64,000 bases of DNA, taken from contig CAVFZY010000027.1 in NCBI GenBank assembly GCA_963627135.1, positions 1-64,000 of the forward strand, read 5' to 3'. This stretch comes from CAG-103 sp963627135. Lineage in GTDB: Bacteria; Bacillota; Clostridia; Oscillospirales; Oscillospiraceae. The position numbers and the translations under genes are program-made. Below are positions 32,876 through 41,089 of the stretch, one piece after another. Each line of letters opens with the position of its first letter. Within the stretch, counting starts at the first letter, position 1. The notes beneath the pieces were generated by a model. The model ran no database searches and had not been told where the DNA came from. It worked only from the letters and a program-made list of their open reading frames with translations.

Positions 32876-33613
32876 TCAGTATCTTGTCTCCCACAGGATC
32901 AGCCCGCGGGCGGGCGCCGTGGGGCCGGCGGCGCTACGGTCACGCGCGGCGAGGATGGCCGGCATCGTGCCGGCGTCCCGCTGCCCAAGCCCGACCTCCA
33001 GCAGCGTGCCGGTAAGAATGCGCACCATGTGGTACAAAAAGCCGTCGCCCGAGAACGTCAGGCGCACCTCCTCGCCCGGCCGCTCGATGGTGATGGCAGT
33101 GACCGTGCGCACGGCAGATTTTTTCATGCGCCGGTTGGCGCAAAACGATGTGTAGTCGTGCGTGCCGCACAGCAGCGCGGCCGCGCGCTGCATGGCCGCC
33201 GTGTCGAGCGGCTGCGGCAGGGCGTAGACATAGCGGCGCTCGAACACGTTCGGCGTCTCGCTGTTCCAGATGCGGTAGACATACGTCTTGCCGCGGCAGG
33301 ACAGGCGCGCGTGAAAGCGCGGCGCGGCCTCGGCGAGCGTGAGCACGCCGATGTCCCCCGGCAGACGTGTGCGCAGCTGCCGCAGCAGCTCCGGCGCGGG
33401 CAGGTCGGTCTGCGCGCGGAACGACGCCGTCTGCATCCGCGCGTGCACGCCCGCGTCCGTGCGGCCGGAGCCCGTGACCTCGACCGGCTGCGCCAGCAAG
33501 TCGCTGAGCGCGGCCTCGAGCCGCCCCTGAATGGTGTCCGGCGTGTTGCCCTGCCGCTGCCAGCCGTTATAGCGCGTGCCGTCATAGCTGAGCGTCATGC
33601 GGAAATTCGGCAT
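32876..33613 (-). CDS. truA: tRNA pseudouridine(38-40) synthase
   Basis: TruA converts uridines 38-40 in the anticodon arm of tRNAs to pseudouridine. The 245-residue product has the catalytic Asp53 in GSGRTDAGVHA, the N-terminal 'LSYDGTRYNGWQRQ' and the C-terminal 'GDGFLYHMVRILTGTLLEVG'. Length is normal. The ATG at 33613 follows AAGGAGGTG. It stands alone on the minus strand here. Confidence 0.95.
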   Translation of the reverse strand: MPNFRMTLSYDGTRYNGWQRQGNTPDTIQGRLEAALSDLLAQPVEVTGSGRTDAGVHARMQTASFRAQTDLPAPELLRQLRTRLPGDIGVLTLAEAAPRFHARLSCRGKTYVYRIWNSETPNVFERRYVYALPQPLDTAAMQRAAALLCGTHDYTSFCANRRMKKSAVRTVTAITIERPGEEVRLTFSGDGFLYHMVRILTGTLLEVGLGQRDAGTMPAILAARDRSAAGPTAPARGLILWETRY

Positions 33614-33639
33614 GGCGCACCTCCTTTGGATGAAAGATG

Positions 33640-33673
33640 AAAACACGGCCCCGCAGGTTTTTGCGGGGCCGTG
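33640..33673 (-). terminator. Intrinsic terminator of the CooC/ACS-like operon
   Basis: On the minus strand CACGGCCCCGC pairs with GCGGGGCCGTG across an eight-base loop and is followed by TTTTC. Confidence 0.8.
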
Positions 33674-33692
33674 CGTATATGTACTGCGGAAA

Positions 33693-34436
33693 TTACGCCT
33701 TCGGCATCTGCCTGCCGGCTTTGCCGAAGTGCAGCTCCTTGAGGCCCTCGACCTCATCGCACACGGGCTTGAAGCTGCAGCTCGCGCAGTCGAGATCCTC
33801 GGGCATGCCCTCGAGGATGGTGTTCATGGTCTTGGTCACGTCGTCAATCTTCTTGGCCGTGTCGTGCAGGGTCTTGAAGTCGACATTCTTCGTGATGAAG
33901 ATCACGCGCACGTTCGTGATGTTCGGATTTTTCTTATACTGCTTGATAAAGTCGCAGCCGACCTTGTAGAACGAGATGCCCTTCTTGACGGCCTTCTTGC
34001 TCACGCGGATCTGCTCGCGGCTGCTCTCCGGCGAAACGCGCATCATGTACCCATCCGGAAAAACATGGTACTTCACGAACTCGATGTTGCGGATAGCGGT
34101 GTAGGTCGCGTCCTTGTTCTCGACGTCGATATCCTTGACGCCGAGAATGACCAGGCGGGCAAACGGCACGTCGCCCTTGATCTCCTTCATATCCGGGCCG
34201 TAGAGCAGCACCTCGTCCGCCGGGACCAGGCTGCTGTCGGACGTGACGCAGGTGAAGTTCACGGCGTCGTTCGCACCGCCGCCGAGCTCATAGGCAGCGT
34301 CGCGCAGGAGCACGAGCTCACTCTCGCCGTTGTCCTTCCACGCATCGCGCTCGTTGTAGGCCCACTTCTGCGTCGGCGCGCCGAGCAGGTCGGTCGTTTC
34401 CCGAATAAAGCTGTCGTACAGTTCCATATCCTTCAT
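33693..34436 (-). CDS. Stand-alone protein similar to the middle domain of acetyl-CoA synthase (AcsB/CdhC)
   Basis: The 247-residue protein resembles only the central part of acetyl-CoA synthase beta. Matching blocks are LYGPDMKEIKGD (about residues 79-90; AcsB has IGPDIDQIPEG), LVILGVKDIDV, RVSKKAVKKGISF (144-156; AcsB RVSKDAVAKGFRF), VRVIFIT (177-182), and a Cys cluster CASCSFKPVC (Cys217, Cys220, Cys226), where AcsB has CVLCQSFAPNHVC, the start of the A-cluster site. The catalytic C-terminal region with the CGC nickel motif and the N-terminal tunnel domain are absent. It therefore cannot be a normal synthase, though it may bind an iron-sulphur cluster or nickel. It lies 12 bp after a CooC-type ATPase gene. 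Its function is unknown; the similarity was judged by eye. Confidence 0.72.
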   Translation of the reverse strand: MKDMELYDSFIRETTDLLGAPTQKWAYNERDAWKDNGESELVLLRDAAYELGGGANDAVNFTCVTSDSSLVPADEVLLYGPDMKEIKGDVPFARLVILGVKDIDVENKDATYTAIRNIEFVKYHVFPDGYMMRVSPESSREQIRVSKKAVKKGISFYKVGCDFIKQYKKNPNITNVRVIFITKNVDFKTLHDTAKKIDDVTKTMNTILEGMPEDLDCASCSFKPVCDEVEGLKELHFGKAGRQMPKA

Positions 34437-34448
34437 GTCGTTCCCTCC

Positions 34449-35222
34449 TCAAAAAATGCCCAGGTTGTGCAGCGCCTGGTGGACACCGACCATGATGTTG
34501 GAGTCCTCCGGCAGCTCGAACACGCTCTTGCCGCGGATGTCGTTGGCGGCGTGGATCGGATCGGTGGGGATGTAGGCGAGCACATCTACGCCGTCGAGCT
34601 TGACGAGATCGTTCATGCTCGGGTCGACCACGCGGTTGACAATCATGCCGATGCGCTCGTAGGTGATGAGGTCGTCGGCCGCCTCCTTGATCTCGCGGCA
34701 GACGTTCACACCCTTGGCGCTCTGGTCCGTGACGAGGACCAGGTGTGTGACCTGCTCCATGACGCGGCGGCTGATCTGCTCGATGCCGGCCTCGCCGTCG
34801 ATGACCACGTAGTCAAAGTCATTGGCGAGCATGCTGATGACTTCCTTGAGGTAGGAGTTGACCGAGCAGTAGCAGCCGGCTGCCTCCGGGCGGCCGATGG
34901 CCAGAAAGGCAAAGCCGTCGCACTCGACCATGGTGTCAAAGATGCGGAAGCGCGCCTCATTGAGCACCTCGATGGCCTGGCGGTACTCGCCGCGCTCCGA
35001 GGTCTCGATCACTTCGTTGCGGATGTCGTCGATCGTGTGCTCGACATGGACGCCCAGCGCCGTGGACAGGCCGACGGCCGGGTCTGCGTCGATGGCGAGG
35101 ATGCGCTTGCCGGGGAAGGCCTCCACCAGCTCGCGGACGATCGCCGAGCACAGAGAGGTCTTGCCGACGCCGCCTTTCCCTGCGACCGCGATGATCCTGG
35201 CTTTCGTTTTGTTTTCTTCCAT
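34449..35222 (-). CDS. CooC/AcsF-type nickel-insertion ATPase (MinD/ParA family)
   Basis: The 257-residue P-loop protein has the deviant Walker A AGKGGVGKTS (about residues 14-23), the Walker A' DADPAVGLS (45-53) and the CooC-type metal motif GCYCSVN (Cys117, Cys119). CooC and AcsF load nickel into CO dehydrogenase and acetyl-CoA synthase. No complete cooS or acsB gene is nearby; the only partner is the ACS-like protein directly downstream. The ATG at 35222 follows AGGAGGGAACG. It is divergent from the hydrogenase-like gene. Confidence 0.85.
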   Translation of the reverse strand: MEENKTKARIIAVAGKGGVGKTSLCSAIVRELVEAFPGKRILAIDADPAVGLSTALGVHVEHTIDDIRNEVIETSERGEYRQAIEVLNEARFRIFDTMVECDGFAFLAIGRPEAAGCYCSVNSYLKEVISMLANDFDYVVIDGEAGIEQISRRVMEQVTHLVLVTDQSAKGVNVCREIKEAADDLITYERIGMIVNRVVDPSMNDLVKLDGVDVLAYIPTDPIHAANDIRGKSVFELPEDSNIMVGVHQALHNLGIF

Positions 35223-35434
35223 AGTGCGTTCCCTCCTGACGGCTGAAAAATTTGCGGAAGCTGTGGCTTTCCTTGCATCCATCCTACCACAGGTCAGGCA
35301 GATCTTTCTGTGTCCAGGTCACAGACCGACCCCAAATGCGGGCCCGTGTTCCCGGACGTATGTGCCGTTTTCTTTGATTTTTCGACAAAATTGAAACTAT
35401 GCGTTATTTTTTTGTCCAGATTTCAAAAAAAGAA

Positions 35435-35463
35435 TTGCGAAATTTATCACGTATTAGTATAAT
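35435..35463 (+). promoter_or_regulatory. Sigma-A promoter of the hydrogenase-like gene
   Basis: TTGCGA (35435-35440) and a perfect TATAAT (35458-35463) are 17 bp apart. The rest of the divergent region (35223-35543) contains AT-rich tracts but no clear minus-strand promoter or operator. Confidence 0.8.
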
Positions 35464-35543
35464 GTTTTGCATGACCCCACGTCAAGTGCTTGTTGTTAAT
35501 TTCACGAGCCAGAATTCACTTTTTATTCCCAAAGGAGAATCCT

Positions 35544-37082
35544 ATGCGCGGCATTGAAACTGGAAAAGCTCGTATCCGTCACGAAGTGTTCACGGAGATC
35601 GCGCGCCTGGCCTATGAGGGCGGCGACTACGCAAAGCGGCTCGAAGAGCTGCCGTTCAAGATCATCCCCGGAGAGATCGGTTCCTACCGGGACAGTCTGT
35701 TTCTCGAGCGCGCCGTTGTCGGCGAGCAGCTGCGGCTGGCCATGGGGCTGCCGCTGCGCAAGCTTTCGGAGTTCTCCCTGCTCTCGGACGGTGTGGAAAA
35801 GGCGCTCGACCCGGAGATCTACTACGAAAAACCGCTCATCAACGTCATCAAGTTCGCGTGCAACCGGTGCCCGGACAATGTTGTGAAGATCACGAACGTG
35901 TGCCAGGGCTGTCTGGAGCACCCATGCATGGAGGTCTGCCCGCGGCAGGCGATCACGCGGCAGAACGGTCAGGCCCACATTGACCAGGATAAGTGCATCC
36001 GCTGCGGGCGCTGTCTGAAAGAGTGCAAGTTCAACGCCATTGTGCGTCTCGAGCGGCCGTGCCGCAAGGCCTGCGGCATGGACTGCATCCATTCCGACGG
36101 GCTTGGCCGCGCCGACATTGATTATTCCAAGTGCACCTCCTGCGGCCAGTGTATGGTCAGCTGCCCGTTCGGCGCCATCTCGGACAAGAGCCAGATCTTC
36201 CAGACCATTCAGGCGATCAAAAGCAATACGCCCGTGTATGTGGCGATCGCGCCGGCATTCGTGGGCCAGTTCGGCCCCGAGGGCGTGCCCGAGCGGATGC
36301 GCAAGGCGTTCCAGCGCCTCGGCTTTGCCGACGTGTACGAGGTCGCCATCGGCGCGGACCTGTGCGTGATCGAAGAGGCGGCGGACTTCCTCGAGGAAGT
36401 GCCCGAAAAGCACAAGTTCATGGTCACGTCCTGCTGCCCGTCGTGGAGCGACATGGTCCGAAAGCTCTTCCCCCAGTTTGAAAAGAACATTTCCGTGGCC
36501 TTCACGCCCATGGTGCTCACCGCGCGCATGATCAAGCGCGACCACCCGGACTGCAAGGTCGTGTTCGTCGGCCCATGCGACTCGAAAAAGCTCGAGGCGC
36601 GCCGCCAGAACGTGCGCAGCGACGTGGACTTCGTGCTCACGTTTGAAGAGGCGCTCGGCATCTTCGCGGCCAAGGGTATGGACAAGGCGTTCCTGCCCGA
36701 AGACGAGGAGGAGCTGCCGGCCAACTCCAGCCGCGACGCGCGCTGCTTTGCCTATTCCGGCGGTGTGGCGCAGGCGGTCGTCAACGCCATCCACGACATG
36801 GACCCCGACCGGGAGGTCAAGGTCGCCGCGGCGACCGGTCTGGCCGACTGCCGCAAGCTGCTGATGATGGCCAAGGCCGGCAAGTACGACGGCTACCTGC
36901 TCGAGGGCATGGCCTGCCCGGGCGGCTGCATCGCCGGCGCGGGCACGCTGCGCCCGATCGAACAGTCACACAAAGAGGTCGAGGCGTTCAGCTCCGAGGC
37001 GAAGTTCACCTGTGCCAACGACACGCCGTACATGGACTATCTGCCCCTCATCGAGGAGAAGGACAAGATCCGCAAACTGTAA
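35544..37082 (+). CDS. Monomeric [FeFe] hydrogenase-like protein, group B type
   Basis: The 512-residue cytoplasmic protein carries a Cys-rich N-terminal region (CNRCPD, CQGCLEHPCMEVCP, CIRCGRCLKECK, CTSCGQCMVSCP) for several [4Fe-4S] clusters, followed by an H-cluster domain with TSCCPSW (about residue 295), VGPCDSKK (about 342) and MACPGGCIAG (about 455). These are the three motifs that hold the H-cluster; the second reads VGPC rather than MPC, and the N-terminal layout is that of group B enzymes, whose physiological role is poorly known. Maturases HydEFG are not in the window. The ATG at 35544 follows AAAGGAG. It is divergent from the cooC-like gene. Confidence 0.88.
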   Translation: MRGIETGKARIRHEVFTEIARLAYEGGDYAKRLEELPFKIIPGEIGSYRDSLFLERAVVGEQLRLAMGLPLRKLSEFSLLSDGVEKALDPEIYYEKPLINVIKFACNRCPDNVVKITNVCQGCLEHPCMEVCPRQAITRQNGQAHIDQDKCIRCGRCLKECKFNAIVRLERPCRKACGMDCIHSDGLGRADIDYSKCTSCGQCMVSCPFGAISDKSQIFQTIQAIKSNTPVYVAIAPAFVGQFGPEGVPERMRKAFQRLGFADVYEVAIGADLCVIEEAADFLEEVPEKHKFMVTSCCPSWSDMVRKLFPQFEKNISVAFTPMVLTARMIKRDHPDCKVVFVGPCDSKKLEARRQNVRSDVDFVLTFEEALGIFAAKGMDKAFLPEDEEELPANSSRDARCFAYSGGVAQAVVNAIHDMDPDREVKVAAATGLADCRKLLMMAKAGKYDGYLLEGMACPGGCIAGAGTLRPIEQSHKEVEAFSSEAKFTCANDTPYMDYLPLIEEKDKIRKL

Positions 37083-37086
37083 TTCC

Positions 37087-37120
37087 CTGCGCACCGCCGG
37101 CGGCGGTGCGCAGTCTTTAT
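37087..37120 (+). terminator. Intrinsic terminator
   Basis: CTGCGCACCGCC and GGCGGTGCGCAG form a 12-bp stem with a three-base loop, followed by TCTTTAT. Confidence 0.8.
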
Positions 37121-37182
37121 CATTTCTATCATATGTCCAAAAACAAGCGGTCACGCACCCGATTTTTTTCCGCGCTTCGGGG

Positions 37183-37211
37183 TGGACAAGCGCGCCCGTT
37201 CGCGGTACAAT
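37183..37211 (+). promoter_or_regulatory. Sigma-A promoter of guaB
   Basis: TGGACA (37183-37188) and TACAAT (37206-37211) are 17 bp apart. The leader of about 65 bases shows no purine-riboswitch core. Confidence 0.7.
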
Positions 37212-37283
37212 AGCAAAAATCATCACCGGGGCGCGATCCGCTCCGGTTTCTACACTGCAAATTGTTATAAGGAGGTCTTTCCC

Positions 37284-38786
37284 ATGGCTTACTTCTTTTC
37301 CGGCCAGTCACACACGTTCAATGAGTATCTGCTGGTACCCGGCTACTCGTCGAGCGAATGTATCCCGGACAATGTCTCCCTGCGCACACCGCTGACGCGC
37401 TTTCGCGCGGGCGAGGAACCGGCCCTGTCGCTGAACGTGCCGATGGTCTCGGCCGTGATGCAGTCCGTGTCCGGCGACCGGCTGGCCGTCGCGCTGGCGC
37501 AGGAGGGCGGCGTGTCGTTCCTGTACGGCTCGCAGTCGATCGAGGACGAGGCCGCGATGGTCGCCCGCGTCAAGAGTTACAAGGCGGGCTTCGTGCGCAG
37601 CGATTCGAACATCAGCCCCGACGCGACGTTGGCGGACATTCTGGCCCTGCGGGAGCAGACCGGCCACTCCACCGTCGCCGTCACGGAAGACGGCACGGCC
37701 GACGGCCGCCTCGTCGGCATCGTCACGAGCCGCGACTACCGCGTGAGCCGCATGGCGCCTGAGACGCCGGTGCACGAATTCATGACGCCGCGCGAGAAGA
37801 TGATCACCGCGCCCGACGGCACGTCCCTGAAGGAAGCCAACAACATCATCTGGGAGCACAAGCTCAACTCCCTGCCCATCGTCAATGACGAGGGCCGCCT
37901 GTGCGCGTTCGTGTTCCGCAAGGACTATGACCTCCACAAGCAGAAGCCGAACGAACTGCTCGACAGTCAGAAGCGCTACCTCGTCGGTGCCGGCATCAAC
38001 ACCCGCGACTATGCCGAGCGCGTGCCCGCACTGGTGGATGCCGGTGTGGACGTGCTCGTGATCGACTCATCCGAAGGCTATTCCGAGTGGCAGAAGCGCA
38101 CGCTCGCGTGGATCCGCGAGCGCTACGGCGACAGCGTCAAGGTCGGCGCCGGCAACGTCGTGGACGCGGACGGCTTCCGCTTCCTGGCCGACTGCGGCGC
38201 GGACTTCGTGAAGGTCGGCATCGGCGGCGGCTCCATCTGCATCACGCGTGAGACCAAGGGCATCGGCCGCGGCCAGGCGACCGCCGTCATCGAGGTCTGC
38301 CGCGCACGCGACGAGTACTTCCGCGAGACCGGCATCTACGTGCCCGTCTGCTCCGACGGCGGCATCGTGCACGACCACCACATCACGCTCGCGCTGGCCA
38401 TGGGCGCGGACTTCGTGATGCTCGGCCGCTACTTCGCCCGCTTCGACGAGAGCCCGTCGGACAAGGTCAACGTCAACGGCACGCTCATGAAAGAGTACTG
38501 GGGCGAGGGCTCCAACCGCGCGCGCAACTGGCAGCGCTACGATCTCGGCGGCAGCAAGAAGCTGTCCTTCGAGGAGGGTGTGGATTCCTACGTGCCCTAC
38601 GCCGGCAAGCTCTCGGATAACGTCCAGCAGACGCTGGCGAAGGTCCGCTCGACCATGTGCAACTGCGGCGCGCTGACCATCCGCGAGCTGCAGGAGAAGG
38701 CGCGGCTGACACTCGTGTCCTCGGTGAGCATCGTCGAGGGCGGTGCACACGACGTCGTGCTCAAGACCTCGAACAAGCCCGTGTGA
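37284..38786 (+). CDS. guaB: IMP dehydrogenase
   Basis: This enzyme oxidises IMP to XMP with NAD, the first committed step to guanine nucleotides. The 500-residue product has the (beta/alpha)8 barrel with the catalytic Cys in GIGGGSICITRE (about residue 319), the flap 'GEGSNRARNWQRYDLGG', and two CBS domains inserted at roughly residues 100-220. The ATG at 37284 follows AAGGAGG; the frame is open upstream but lacks similarity. It is monocistronic. Confidence 0.94.
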   Translation: MAYFFSGQSHTFNEYLLVPGYSSSECIPDNVSLRTPLTRFRAGEEPALSLNVPMVSAVMQSVSGDRLAVALAQEGGVSFLYGSQSIEDEAAMVARVKSYKAGFVRSDSNISPDATLADILALREQTGHSTVAVTEDGTADGRLVGIVTSRDYRVSRMAPETPVHEFMTPREKMITAPDGTSLKEANNIIWEHKLNSLPIVNDEGRLCAFVFRKDYDLHKQKPNELLDSQKRYLVGAGINTRDYAERVPALVDAGVDVLVIDSSEGYSEWQKRTLAWIRERYGDSVKVGAGNVVDADGFRFLADCGADFVKVGIGGGSICITRETKGIGRGQATAVIEVCRARDEYFRETGIYVPVCSDGGIVHDHHITLALAMGADFVMLGRYFARFDESPSDKVNVNGTLMKEYWGEGSNRARNWQRYDLGGSKKLSFEEGVDSYVPYAGKLSDNVQQTLAKVRSTMCNCGALTIRELQEKARLTLVSSVSIVEGGAHDVVLKTSNKPV

Positions 38787-38823
38787 GAACCATTCCGCTG
38801 CAAGACGGAAGCAGAAAAGCAGA

Positions 38824-38859
38824 CAGTGCCCGGTGATCGCAGCCGGGCACTGTTTTTTT
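38824..38859 (+). terminator. Intrinsic terminator of guaB
   Basis: CAGTGCCCGG pairs with CCGGGCACTG across a nine-base loop and is followed by seven Ts. Confidence 0.92.
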
Positions 38860-38908
38860 CTTCCCGCACGGAGCCGGAAAAATATGCGTGGGGTTTTCGG
38901 TCGGGGCG

Positions 38909-38916
38909 TGTATAAT
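38909..38916 (+). promoter_or_regulatory. Minus-10 region of the sigma factor operon
   Basis: TG directly precedes a perfect TATAAT (38911-38916), about 30 bp before the GTG start. No -35 box at the usual spacing was found, so it may rely on the -10 region or on an autoregulatory sigma factor. Confidence 0.5.
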
Positions 38917-38949
38917 AGAGTAGAAACAGAGCCGGGAGGAGGCGAGGAC

Positions 38950-39492
38950 GTGCAGGAGCAGGAGATGATCGCGCAGCTGCTGCAAAAAGATGAGCGCGGC
39001 ATGGAGGCCCTGCTGCTGCACTACGGGCCGCTGATGCGCTACATCATTGCGCCGAGCCTGCCCGATCCACAGGATCGGGAGGAATGCCTGTCGGAAGTGT
39101 CCATGCGCGTCTGGAGCCGGATCGCGCAGTTCGACCCGGCGCGCGGGAGCTGGAATGCGTGGCTGACGGCGATCACCCGAAACACGGCGCGAAACTATCA
39201 GCACAGCGCCCAGCGCCACCGCGGCACGCAGGCCATCCCGGCGGGCACACCGGCGCCCGATGCCTCCCCCGAGGAAGCGATTTTGCAGGCGGAGCGCAGC
39301 GCCGCCGTCCATGCCGCGCTGGGCCGCCTCTCGCCGGGAGACCGGGCGCTGTTTTACCGAAAGTATTATTACTTACAGTCCACCGCGCAGATCGCGTCCG
39401 AGCTGGGCATGACCGCACGGGCCGTCGAGGGAAAGCTCTATCGCCTGAAAAAGCAGCTGCGCAGGATGTTGGGAGGTGAGGGCCATGTGTGA
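38950..39492 (+). CDS. ECF-like RNA polymerase sigma factor
   Basis: The 180-residue protein has a sigma region 2 ('LLHYGPLMRYIIAPSL', 'EECLSEVSMRVWSRIAQFD') and region 4 (helix-turn-helix 'STAQIASELGMTARAVEGKL') joined by a short linker, typical of extracytoplasmic-function sigma factors. The GTG at 38950, after GGGAGGAGGCGAGG, is the best start; ATG at 38965 is an alternative. It overlaps the next gene by 8 bp. That gene encodes a membrane protein which may hold the sigma factor inactive. Confidence 0.88.
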   Translation: MQEQEMIAQLLQKDERGMEALLLHYGPLMRYIIAPSLPDPQDREECLSEVSMRVWSRIAQFDPARGSWNAWLTAITRNTARNYQHSAQRHRGTQAIPAGTPAPDASPEEAILQAERSAAVHAALGRLSPGDRALFYRKYYYLQSTAQIASELGMTARAVEGKLYRLKKQLRRMLGGEGHV

Positions 39493-41026
39493 CCGCCCGT
39501 GGGAGACCATGACGGACGCGGACTTTGAGGCCATGCTGGCCCAGAGCGTCCCCGACATGCCGCCGGAGAAGATCGTGGCCGAGGTGACGCCGTGGCGGCG
39601 CGCCATGAACCGCATCCTCTTCGGCATGGCGCTGTGCGCGATCACCCTGAACTTCCTGTGTCTGAACTACATTCTCCCCGCCATTGGCACGGTGCTGCTG
39701 CTGTTGGGCTTTCGCACGCTGCGCCAGGAAAACCGCTGGCTCGGCGGCTGCTTTGCCGTCACCGTGGTCCGCGCGGCCTACTTTTTCGCAACGCTGATCC
39801 TGAATACGACGATCCTGCAGAGCGCCGTGTTCACGCCCGCCGTCACGACCGCGCTCACCGCTGTGAATGCAGTGCTGCTCTTGGGCCTGTACGTCTGTTT
39901 CTGGCGGGGGCTGCTGGCGGTGCAGGCAAAGGCAGGCCTGCCCGCGCAGGCCGGCAACGCGCTCGCGCTGATCGTGTGGTACGCACTTATATGCGTCCTC
40001 GCCGCCGTTCAGTACGGCGGATGGGTCGTGCCCATCGCAATGCTCATCGGCTACGGGTGCATTCTCCGCAGTCTTTACCGACTGTCCGGCGCGCTGGACG
40101 AGGCCGGATACGCCATCGCGCCGAAGCCGGTGCGGGTGACAGATCGGTGCATCGTGCTCGTGCTTGCCGCGGCGCTGGGCATCGGCGGCGCGCTGGGGTA
40201 TCTGCTCGGCGGCAGCTATCCGATGGATTGGCAGCCCGTGGATATATCCGAGCAGACGCAGACGGAAACGATCCGGCAGCAGCTGCTCGACCTCGGCTTC
40301 CCGGAGGATGTGCTCGACGATCTCACACCGGAGGACATCGCGGCCTGCGACGGCGCGCTGCGCGTCGTGGTCGAGGTGGAGGATTATCCCGTCAACGACG
40401 GCAGAACCGTGCTGTGGGAAGCATACAACGAGAAAAACGAGCGCTATTATGTGCAGGACACGGTCTACGATGTCAAGGAGCTGCGCCTGACCGGCGTGGG
40501 CGTGCAGCTCCCCGGCGAGCGGGAGACGTGGATGGTGTTCCACCACTTCCTCTGGACGACCGACCCCGGCTTCTACGGCACGGAGGCGATCCAGATCCGG
40601 CCGGCCTACCGGAGCATCCCGGAGGGGTGGGCCGCCGCCGGGGACGCGACCGGGCGCGTGCTGTATGACCGCGACGGGCAGACATTCGCCGCGCCCTACG
40701 CCTCGCTGGGCGCGCGGACATTCACCGCGAACACCGTCCTCTGGGGCGAGCAGACGAATACCGATCTTTTCGCCGCCTTTTCCCTGCCGCGGCACGGGGA
40801 GCACGCACGCGGCTATGTCGCCTACTCCACCACGGAGGCGCACGACGGCTATATCCTCAGCAGCGGGGAGTATTACGTGCACCAGCAAACCTGGCTTCAG
40901 TACCCCGCGATGACGGCAATGGAAAAGCGCCTGACGGCCGCCTGGGGCGACACGGGCGCATTTCGGACCGTGCAGGATGCGCTGCAGTTTGACCCCGTGG
41001 ACAAAGCGGCAGAGACCCCGCCGTAA
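39485..41026 (+). CDS. Membrane protein, probable anti-sigma partner of the ECF factor
   Basis: The 513-residue protein has a short acidic cytoplasmic N-terminus (about 38 residues), six or seven membrane segments up to residue 245, and a large extracytoplasmic C-terminal domain of about 260 residues rich in aromatic and acidic residues. No named domain was recognised. Its start lies inside the sigma gene and follows GGGAGGTGAG, so the two are coupled, which is the usual arrangement for sigma and anti-sigma pairs. The N-terminus is too short for a zinc-binding anti-sigma domain, so the role is inferred from position only. Confidence 0.72.
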   Translation: MCDRPWETMTDADFEAMLAQSVPDMPPEKIVAEVTPWRRAMNRILFGMALCAITLNFLCLNYILPAIGTVLLLLGFRTLRQENRWLGGCFAVTVVRAAYFFATLILNTTILQSAVFTPAVTTALTAVNAVLLLGLYVCFWRGLLAVQAKAGLPAQAGNALALIVWYALICVLAAVQYGGWVVPIAMLIGYGCILRSLYRLSGALDEAGYAIAPKPVRVTDRCIVLVLAAALGIGGALGYLLGGSYPMDWQPVDISEQTQTETIRQQLLDLGFPEDVLDDLTPEDIAACDGALRVVVEVEDYPVNDGRTVLWEAYNEKNERYYVQDTVYDVKELRLTGVGVQLPGERETWMVFHHFLWTTDPGFYGTEAIQIRPAYRSIPEGWAAAGDATGRVLYDRDGQTFAAPYASLGARTFTANTVLWGEQTNTDLFAAFSLPRHGEHARGYVAYSTTEAHDGYILSSGEYYVHQQTWLQYPAMTAMEKRLTAAWGDTGAFRTVQDALQFDPVDKAAETPP

Positions 41027-41036
41027 GAAACGCAGA

Positions 41037-41072
41037 CCGGCCCGGACATTGAGAAATGTCCGGGCCGGTTTT
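41037..41072. terminator. Intrinsic terminator
   Basis: CCGGCCCGGACATT pairs with AATGTCCGGGCCGG across GAGA and is followed by TTTT on the plus strand. It also lies past the 3' end of the minus-strand gene at 41090. Confidence 0.88.
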
Positions 41073-41089
41073 CCATGCTGCGCCCCGAT

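Noticed and set aside
37212..37283. Purine riboswitch upstream of guaB
   Set aside because: The leader is only about 65 bases and lacks the conserved purine aptamer core and a terminator/antiterminator pair.
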